Origin: Mycoplasmataceae bacterium
GTDB taxonomy: Bacteria > Bacillota_I > Bacilli_A > Mycoplasmatales > Metamycoplasmataceae
Assembly: GCA_017511585.1 (NCBI GenBank)
Contig: JAFWJI010000019.1
Location: forward strand, 1 to 6,590
Length of the DNA: 6,590 nt
Reading direction: 5' to 3'
Both the position numbers and the translations under genes were made by a program. Positions 1-6,590 of the stretch are shown piece by piece. A model generated the notes under the pieces. That model did no database searches. It was not told the DNA's origin and worked only from the letters and a program-made list of their open reading frames with translations. Position 1 is the stretch's first letter; each line of letters starts with the position of its first letter.

Positions 1-1262
1 TTACCATCATCATCGATTTCAAACATTGGTCATTGAACAATTCAAGCAAATTCATAACAATCTTGTTTTGCTAATGAAAATAATTCATTTAACTTTACCC
101 TAACAGCTCCTAAAGATTGAGTTGTTTCTAAATATTTACCTTTTGTAATGAATAAAGTAGCATCTTTAATATTAAAATCTTTAATTATTTTTTTCAATTC
201 TAATTCAATTGAATTATTTAAATTATTATCATTAAAACTAGAATCTTTTATTTTGATACTTATCAATTTATCTGTTTTATTTTTTAAAGCAATTTCTTCT
301 AGCGCTTTAATTTGAGAAGAACTTATATTTTTATCAAAAATTAATCCTTTAATTGATTCTTCATTTTTAAAAAAAGAATTTGAATTTTTTAAATAATTTG
401 TCAATTCTATCAATTTATATTCATATCTTAAATCAGGTTTATCTGTTCCATATTGATCTATAGCTTCATCATAATTTATTTTTCTAAAAGGTTTATCTAT
501 TTTATATCCAACTACTTCCATTATATTTTTATATAAATCTTCCATTAAAGTAAATAAAGATTCTTCTTCTATAAAAGACATTTCAATATCTAATTGAGTA
601 AATTCTGGTTGACGATCTTTTCTCATATCTTCATCTCTAAATGCACGACAAAATTGAAAATATCTTTCTACACCAGAAATCATTAATAATTGTTTATATA
701 TTTGAGGAGATTGAGGTAGGGCAAAAAACTTTGTTTCTTTTCTTGTTGGAACTAAAAAATCTCTAGCTCCTTCAGGAGTGGATTTAGAAAGAATAGGTGT
801 TTCTATTTCTAAAAAACCATTTTCATCAAATCAATCTCTTGCTCTTTTCATTATCTTGTATCTTAAAAATAGATTATTAAACATTTTATTTCTTCTTAAA
901 TCTAAAAAACGATAATGCAATCTAGTATCTTCTTTTGCTTGAATATCATTGTTTTTGATTTCAAAAGGTAATTCAATAGATTTTGAATAAATTTTATAAT
1001 CTGTTACTTCTATTTCAAATGCGCCAGTATTTAAATCTAAATTAGGACTTTTTCTCTTTTTTAAAATTCCTTCCACTTTTAAAACGGATTCTTTTGTAAA
1101 ATCAATTTTATTATTAAAAACAAGTTGAACAATAGCGCTACGATCTCTAAAATCAACAAAATTTAAATTACCCATTTTTCTAATATTTTGAACTCAACCA
1201 TATAATGTTACATTACTATTTTCTTGAAGTTTTAAAATATCAATATTTCAAAAAGATTTCAT
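1..1262 (-). CDS. aspS: Aspartyl-tRNA synthetase, N-terminal three quarters (3' end outside window)
   Basis: AspRS is a cytoplasmic class IIb homodimer that charges tRNA-Asp with aspartate. The first 420 codons are present; bacterial AspRS is usually 550-600 aa, so roughly 140 residues, including motif 3, lie beyond the left edge. The start MKSFWNIDIL is read through a UGA Trp at residue 5 and leads into the OB-fold anticodon-binding domain (LYGWVQNIRK at 20-29, FVDFRDR at 35-41). The catalytic domain shows motif 1 ([20 protein letters not shown], 150-169) and motif 2 ([20 protein letters not shown], 208-227). A bacterial-type GAD insertion follows, with the typical return SLGAVRVKL before WIVQWPMFE (407-415). 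UGA encodes Trp at 5, 23, 144, 407 and 411. The start downstream at M30 would remove part of the OB fold and has no SD, so ATG 1262 is preferred. It follows hisS by 21 nt and shares its transcript. Confidence 0.96.
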
Positions 1263-1276
1263 AATTTTTAATAATT

Positions 1277-1282
1277 CTCCTT
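1277..1282 (-). promoter_or_regulatory. Ribosome binding site of aspS, overlapping the second hisS stop
   Basis: AAGGAG on the minus strand overlaps the second of two tandem TAA codons that end hisS (TAATAAGGAG). A ribosome finishing hisS is therefore placed on the aspS SD. The spacer to the aspS ATG (1262-1260) is 14 nt, longer than usual; no better in-frame start lies closer to the SD. Confidence 0.75.
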
Positions 1283-1283
1283 A

Positions 1284-2549
1284 TTAATTTTCAAATAAAT
1301 ATTTCATTATTGTTTTTTTGATTTCCGATTCATTTACTTCGAAATTTTTATTATTTATTTTAAAAGTTCAGTTATTAGTTTTGTGTTGATTTAATTCTTG
1401 AAAAATTATTATTTTTGATTTTGAATTAAACGCATCTTCAAGTCCTTTTTTAAATTTCTTTATTTTATAATTAAATTCAATAGTTATATTTTCAAATCTT
1501 AAATCATAAATTATTTTTTGTAATTGATCATATTGAGAATTGTTTTCAAATATTATAAAAACATCAATTTTATTTTCAGGTATATAAAGATCTTGTTTTG
1601 ATTTTAATATTTCAAAAATTCTTTCAACACCTATACCAAATCCTACTCCATTAATTTTGAAGCTATCATTAGTTTTAGTTAAATCTAAATAACTGCCTCC
1701 ACCAATTAATGTGTTTTTAGAACCTAAAGAACTAGAAGTAGAAACAAATTCAAAAACAACATTAGAATAATAATCTAATCCTCTAACAAGGGAATAATCG
1801 ATTTTATAATCGATATTTAATTTTTCTAATTTAGATAATAGAAGAGAAAATTCTTCTTTAGTTTCATTAGATAAAAAATCAATAATTTTAGGAGCATTTT
1901 TTACAATTTCTAATTCTGAATCTGTTTTATCATCTAAAATCCTTAAGGGGTTTGTATCTATTCTTTTTTGTGAAATTTCTGATAATTGGTTTTTAAATTT
2001 TGAAAAATATGTTTTTAAAGATTTGATATATTGATTTCTTTCTTCAGAACTTCCAATATTATTTATATACAATACATATTCATCTATTTTTATTTTTTTT
2101 AAAAAAGAATTAGCTAAGACTATTGAATCTAAAATTGAATTTAAACATAATTCATTTATTAACTCCACTCCTATTTGGTAAAACTGCCTTAATCTACCTT
2201 TTTGAGGTTTTTCATAACGATACATTGAATCAATGTAATATAGTTTGTTATATTCTTTTGATAAATATAATTTATTTTCTATTATAGCTCTACCAATAGA
2301 GGCCGTTCCTTCTGGTTTTAATGCTAATTCTCTAGAACTTTGATCAGTAAAACGATAAATTTCTTTTGAAACAATATCTGTTTGTTCGCCATTAATTTTT
2401 TTGAATAATTCATATGATTCAAATGTAGGGGTAATTATTTTTTTTAAATTATAAGTAGTTGCTAATTGTTCAAAAGAATCAAAAATAAGTTTGTAAATTA
2501 ATTCATCTTTACCATAAATGTCTTTTGTTCCTCTTGGTCTTTGAATCAT
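1284..2549 (-). CDS. hisS: Histidyl-tRNA synthetase
   Basis: HisRS is a cytoplasmic class II homodimer that activates histidine with ATP and charges tRNA-His. The 421-aa product has the usual length (about 420). In order: the N-terminal RPRGTKDIYG (4-13); class II motif 2 region with LKPEGTASIGR (77-87) and YRYEKPQKGRLRQFYQIG (110-127); the HisRS-specific LVRGLDYYSNVVFE (254-267), whose R256 corresponds to the catalytic Arg; GGGSY (283-287); motif 3 GVGFGIGVERIFEIL (301-315); and a C-terminal anticodon-binding domain from about 327. W394 is UGA; standard-code reading would cut the protein there and lose the last 27 residues. Translation ends in tandem TAA TAA. The block normally reading GGRYDGL is GGSYLDL here. 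The gene starts just after a terminator, has a good SD, and is followed after 21 nt by aspS, so the two synthetase genes are almost certainly co-transcribed. Confidence 0.97.
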
Positions 2550-2560
2550 ATTTATATTTG

Positions 2561-2565
2561 CTCCT
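2561..2565 (-). promoter_or_regulatory. Ribosome binding site of hisS
   Basis: AGGAG on the minus strand is separated by 11 nt from the ATG at 2549-2547. Together with the immediate RPRGTKD motif it fixes the hisS start. Confidence 0.8.
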
Positions 2566-2575
2566 AAAATAAGAT

Positions 2576-2602
2576 AAAAAACCCTTAAACAAGGATTTTT
2601 TT
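2576..2602 (-). terminator. Rho-independent terminator downstream of secDF
   Basis: Read as minus-strand RNA, an A7 tract is followed by UCCUU, a GUUU tetraloop, AAGGG and U6. The arms pair as UU/AA, two C-G pairs and one U-G wobble, extended by up to six A-U pairs, giving an 11-bp stem with a U tail. On the plus strand the wobble becomes a C/A mismatch, so the hairpin is better in the minus direction, the direction of every gene here. It lies 17 nt after the secDF stop and 26 nt before hisS, so it most likely ends the tpiA-pfkA-secDF transcript. The core is short with only two G-C pairs, so termination may be partial. Confidence 0.7.
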
Positions 2603-2611
2603 AACTATATA

Positions 2612-2617
2612 ATTATA
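2612..2617 (-). promoter_or_regulatory. Candidate -10 box for hisS-aspS
   Basis: A perfect TATAAT on the minus strand begins 2 nt after the secDF stop codon and lies 62 nt before the hisS ATG. The expected start of transcription is near 2606-2605 (A or G). There is no convincing -35: the hexamer 17 nt upstream is GGTATA and lies inside the secDF coding end. A separate promoter is needed if the hairpin at 2576-2602 stops secDF transcripts. The match could be chance, given the AT richness. Confidence 0.5.
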
Positions 2618-2619
2618 AT

Positions 2620-5286
2620 TTATTTAATGTTATTTATACCATTAAATGTTTGTTCTTTTATTTTTTCAGTATCTCAATAATTTTCTAATATTATTTTTCT
2701 TCTAAATCTTGATTTTAGCACTTCAAATATACATACTAATTTTGGTACAAGAACAATTACTAAAATTGAATTAACAATTACAAATAACATCATAAATAAT
2801 GTAAACATTGTTGGTAATGATCCAATCATAATTGTAAATAGTAAAAACATTAAAAAAGTTATTGAATTGATAATAATAAATGGTTTTAATGTTTTAAAAG
2901 TTTGTTTATAAACAACTTCTTTAATTTCATCAGAAGTCATTTCTTCTGTTCTTATAGTTTTGATTTTGTAATGAATATTGTATAAAACATTTATTGTTGA
3001 TAAACTCAATATAATAAATGCAAATGTTGCAGCTACTGATAACATTGAATTTACAGCAACAAAACCAAAACCAACCATAAATACAAATAAAACAATTGAA
3101 ATTAATGAAACTATCATAAAAACAAAAGCTTTTGCTGGTTTCATTCATATTAAAACAAAAATAGACATTGCTACAATTGCTAATAATGCAGAATAAAGAG
3201 TATATTGCATCACTTTGAATGTATCTGATGAAATTAAATTAGAAGGAATTATTACTAAATCATACAATGAATTAATTTCTAATATTGCTTCATTTATTTT
3301 TTGAGTTGAAAATTCTTTATCAGCTTTTATTTCTATTAATGAATTTTCATTAACTTTTATTTTAGAAGCATCAAATCCAAAATTTTCAACTAAAGTTTTT
3401 TTAATCGTATTAATTTCTTCATTTGTAAATTTATCATTTGATGTTTCTGTTGTTTGTTTTTTTTGGATCCTTAAAACAATTTGATTTTGATCTTGAGCAC
3501 TAACATTGAAGCTACCAATTAATGATTTTCCTTTGGCAAAAAAACCTACTAAAAATGATATTAAACCAACAATTAAAATACAAGATATTATTGATAATAA
3601 AGTAACTAAACCTTTAAATTCAAAATGTTTTTTAAATAATGAAAAACTTTTTTCTTGTTTTGATTGATAGTTTTTAATAGGATTTGATAAACTAATTCCC
3701 ATTTGTTTAGTATCATAATTTTTAACAAAAATTTGATCTTGAATTGTTTCATTCATTTGTTCAGTTAAACTTAAATCTTTATCTATGTAATTTAAATTCA
3801 AATACTTTTTATTTCATAAACCAATTAATTTTGGACTTTTTCCTATTTTTTCTAAACCAGAAAATATCCATGAAAATCCCAGAATACAAGGAACTACAAA
3901 AATTGGAATTGCCAAACAAGAAATTAAAGCTATTATTGAAAACTTTCCAAATACAAATGACATCACTCCATAAAAAACAACCATTCCAAGACTCAAGAAT
4001 AAAGACTTCAAGAAAATTGATAATTTATGTTTATTTATTGAATTTTTAATTGATTTTGCTATTGAATTTCCTTTGAAAAATTCTGATTTTATTCTTTCAA
4101 AGAAATAAACTATAAAATCTAATACTATAGTAGATGATAATAGAATTGAAGCTATTAATATAGAATCATAATTTCCAAAAAATATACCAATCATTAATAA
4201 TGATAAAAATACAATCATTGCAAGAATAAAAATTGAAAAAATACCTAAATAACCATAATTAATAACAACAAAAATTGAAACTATAGCAAAAAAAGATATT
4301 AAAGCAACTAATAAGAAAGTGTAAGAATTATTTCCATTATTTGCAACAAAAGGAGCAAATTCAGAATTATTAAGTGAATAATTTGAAACTCAATAAGATA
4401 AATTATAAAATTCTTTATCTATTTCTTTTGCACTTAAACTTTGATTAGTTGGTACACCAAAATCTTTATTTATAGTAATATAATTTTTATTATTAAAATC
4501 ACTTAGCAAATTTTTAGAAACAATAAAATCAGTTGGTTTATATTTTTTTCCATTAAAAGTTCATCCTTCTTTAAAAAGAACCGGATTAGGTGAAGATGAT
4601 TCATTATAATTTTCTGGAGTTACACCATTAACATATAAATATTGATAAAGTGTTTGATCTTCTGTATAATCACCATATTGTTCAATGATTTGTTTTAGAA
4701 TATCAAAATTTTTTCAAATAATAACTTTTTTATCACCACTTATTCCGTTTAAATATGATGCGGCTCAAGTGTGGAAAGCGTTAGAGTTGCTCATATAAAG
4801 TTCATAATTAGAACCTGATTTATTAGCGAAATTAAATATTGAATTATTATTTGTTGTATTTTGGTAAAGTGTTCCATTTAATGTTGTATTTATTGGTGTT
4901 AATGTTAAATCTTCTTTAGTTAAAACAAATTCTTTAAAAGAATTTACTTGATCTAAATTAACAATATTTGTAACATCGATATTTCAAACATTATTTTCTT
5001 CAAATGAAGAAGAAACAAAAAAATCAGGATAATTATTTTTAATCCTTGTTTCTAAATTAAACAAAAGTTGTCTTGAATAAGAACTATCTTCAATTGGTAA
5101 ATCATTTTCATAAGGTTTTACAACCAAACTTATACCGTTTTTATAATCTTGAGATACTTTATTATCTTTAGATTTCAAACCAAAAGATAATCCTATAAAT
5201 AAAGAAAAGCAAACAAAAGAAAAAGCAATAATAAATCATCTTTTTCAAGTTATAAGAGTAAATATTTTCTTTATTTTATTTAGCAT
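2620..5286 (-). CDS. secDF: Fused SecD-SecF protein translocase subunit
   Basis: SecDF is a membrane accessory of the SecYEG translocon that helps complete export using the proton gradient. The 888-aa frame is continuous once ten UGA codons are read as Trp (14, 17, 101, 174, 191, 242, 299, 491, 714, 871). SecD half: TM1 about 16-36, extracellular P1 region 37-322, TM2-TM6 about 323-342, 346-370, 374-396, 425-445 and 449-475. The TM4 exit VLDFIVYFFERI (388-399) matches the SecD consensus VDANVLIFERI and keeps its Asp (D390). SecF half: TM7 about 561-583 after a KKHFEFKG-like lead-in, extracellular P4 region 584-690, TM8 693-714, TM9 720-743, TM10 747-770, TM11 803-823, TM12 828-852. That makes twelve helices, as expected for a SecDF fusion. 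The protein is longer than the roughly 740-aa Bacillus SecDF, with an Asn/Ser-rich P1 only weakly like the family. An in-frame TAA directly before the ATG fixes the 5' limit, and there is no SD sequence. SecF polar residues look degenerate (see findings). Family assignment secure; P1 function uncertain. Confidence 0.93.
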
Positions 5287-5293
5287 TTAATTT

Positions 5294-5299
5294 ATTTTA
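5294..5299 (-). promoter_or_regulatory. Possible -10 element upstream of secDF
   Basis: TAAAAT on the minus strand ends 7 nt before the secDF ATG, within the 45-nt pfkA-secDF gap. The hexamer 17 nt further upstream (TAATAC, 5322-5317) is a poor -35 match, but mollicute promoters often depend mainly on the -10. If used, transcription would begin at or next to the ATG, giving a leaderless mRNA, which would fit the missing Shine-Dalgarno sequence. In such AT-rich DNA a chance match is quite possible, so confidence is low. Confidence 0.25.
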
Positions 5300-5331
5300 T
5301 CAAAAAAACAATTTTAGTATTATTTAGATGT

Positions 5332-6306
5332 TTAATTTTCTTGATTTATTTTTGAAAATTTCTCAACTGTATCAAAATATTTTTGTTTTGGTTTTTCAAG
5401 TGCTTTTAAAATAGGTTCTGAAACCAATTCATTTTTAACAAAACCAATTGCAAATCCTGATTTATCTTCACATAATAATTCGATTGCAAAGTTTCCCATG
5501 ATTGTTGAAAGATATCTTTCCATTGAAGTTGGTGTTCCACCTCTTTGGATATGACCTAATACAGATCCTCTTGTTTCAACTTTTGTTTTACTTTCTATTT
5601 CTTTTGCAATTGAATTAATATCATCATAAATGTGTTCTGTAGTTATTATTATTACACTATCTTTTTTTAATTTGTTCATTTGATAATCAACTACTTCAAT
5701 CATTTCATCTACTGTTTTTTTATTTTCTGAAGTAATAATTAATTCTGCACCTGTTGCAATCCCGGCATGAGCAGCTAAATCACCAGCGTATCTTCCCATT
5801 ACTTCGACAATAATACATCTATGATGTGAACGGGCAGTATCTCTAATCTTATCAACACTTGAAACTATTGTTTCTAATGCGGTAAAAAAACCAATTGTAT
5901 AATCTGATGAAGAAATATCATTATCAATTGTTCCTGGTAAACAAATTGTTTTAATTCCTATTGTATGTAATAATTGCGCTCCATGATAAGAACCATCACC
6001 ACCAATTACAATTAAAGCTTCTATTCCTTTATCGATTAATTGTTTTTTAGCTTTTTCTCTTACTTCTGGATCTATAAATTCTGGAAATCTAGAAGAATAG
6101 ATGAAAGTACCTCCTTGATTAATATAACGATCAATTTCGATATTTGAACTTTTAACAATATTTCCTTCTGTTAAACCTTTATATCCGCCATATACTAAAA
6201 ATGTTTCTAAACCTTTTCAATGAGCTGATTTTACAATAGCTCTAATTGCACTGTTCATACCTGGAGCATCACCACCAGAAGTTAAAATTGCAACTTTTTT
6301 AATCAT
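5332..6306 (-). CDS. pfkA: ATP-dependent 6-phosphofructokinase
   Basis: PfkA phosphorylates fructose 6-phosphate to fructose 1,6-bisphosphate with ATP, the committed step of glycolysis, as a cytoplasmic homotetramer. The 324-aa length matches bacterial ATP-PFKs (about 320). Visible landmarks are the N-terminal ATP-binding loop [11 protein letters not shown] (8-18), GGDGS (102-106), the catalytic PGTIDND (124-130, D128 equivalent to E. coli D127), substrate Arg R163, MGRYAGD (170-176), GIATGAE with the effector-loop E188, and GHIQRGG (251-257) with the substrate His and Arg. GGDGS is typical of ATP-using rather than PPi-using enzymes. W30 is UGA-encoded. The start is fixed by the SD sequence, and [12 protein letters not shown] aligns end-to-end with E. 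coli PfkA. One detail: the effector-site Arg of E. coli (R25 in mature numbering) is Lys here (K26). It sits 29 nt after tpiA and 45 nt before secDF, probably in one transcript. Confidence 0.98.
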
Positions 6307-6312
6307 TTCTTA

Positions 6313-6317
6313 CTCCT
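6313..6317 (-). promoter_or_regulatory. Ribosome binding site of pfkA
   Basis: AGGAG on the minus strand lies 6 nt before the ATG at 6306-6304, a good Shine-Dalgarno match. It supports that ATG as the start and shows that this genome uses SD-led initiation for at least some genes. Confidence 0.85.
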
Positions 6318-6335
6318 AAATTTATATTAATATTT

Positions 6336-6590
<255 letters not shown>

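Noticed and set aside
6..17. ATC triplet run at the left edge as a possible microsatellite
   Set aside because: Only four units; it encodes Asp-Asp-Asp-Ile within the Asp[12 protein letters not shown] region, where acidic residues are usual.
2550..2619. T-box or other riboswitch upstream of hisS
   Set aside because: The region is only 69 nt and contains just one short hairpin; there is no specifier loop or T-box sequence and no space for one.
2930..3148. Minus-strand frame of 72 codons, rich in Cys and Phe
   Set aside because: It is a different frame of the same secDF strand, overlapping the true SecF reading frame.
2978..3196. Plus-strand open frame of 72 codons
   Set aside because: It lies antisense within the SecF half of secDF, encodes a low-complexity Ile/Thr/Lys-rich product with no motif, and has no convincing RBS. 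It is a shadow of an AT-rich gene.
3744..4049. Plus-strand open frame of 101 codons with a hydrophobic start
   Set aside because: It is antisense to secDF across the SecD-SecF linker and TM5-TM6. Its content is explained by complementing membrane-segment codons.
4984..5178. Apparent breakup of secDF into several short genes, suggesting a pseudogene
   Set aside because: All pieces share one frame, no TAA or TAG interrupts them, and every break is a UGA that reads as Trp. The gene is intact.
6307..6335. TATTAATATAAAT as a possible -10 element for pfkA
   Set aside because: The 29-nt tpiA-pfkA gap is too short for a normal promoter plus leader, and such AT strings are everywhere here. Co-transcription with tpiA is simpler.

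Overview
The window is a very AT-rich stretch of mollicute core chromosome in which UGA is read as tryptophan. Every gene I can support lies on the minus strand, so transcription runs from high to low coordinates. Translating with genetic code 4 joins the fragmented reading frames into five genes with well-known family motifs. I count 18 in-frame UGA codons at plausible Trp positions against one UGG (SecDF W473). This points to a Mycoplasma/Ureaplasma/Spiroplasma-type organism, not Acholeplasma or phytoplasma. I cannot name the species from sequence alone.

In order of transcription: (1) the C-terminal 84 residues of triosephosphate isomerase (tpiA), cut by the right edge of the window; (2) complete 6-phosphofructokinase (pfkA), 324 aa, 29 nt downstream; (3) a complete, large fused SecD-SecF protein (secDF), 888 aa, starting 45 nt after pfkA; (4) a 69-nt intergenic region with a candidate -10 box for the next operon and a rho-independent terminator; (5) complete histidyl-tRNA synthetase (hisS), 421 aa; (6) the N-terminal 420 codons of aspartyl-tRNA synthetase (aspS), cut by the left edge.

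The simplest transcriptional reading is a tpiA-pfkA-secDF unit ending at the hairpin at 2576-2602, followed by a hisS-aspS unit. The first unit pairs two glycolytic enzymes with a membrane-embedded accessory subunit of the Sec translocase. The second pairs two class II aminoacyl-tRNA synthetases, a pairing also known from Firmicutes such as Bacillus. The gene-free gaps are all shorter than 75 nt. I found no mobile element, CRISPR array, RNA gene, phage or defence gene, and no sign of recent transfer.

I do not see a new biological system here. The points most worth checking are small ones: the apparent loss, in the SecF half of SecDF, of two charged residues thought to matter for proton coupling, while the SecD aspartate is kept; a secDF start without a Shine-Dalgarno sequence that could be leaderless; a candidate hisS promoter that would place the terminator hairpin at the very 5' end of the hisS mRNA; and unusual residues in an otherwise conserved HisRS block.
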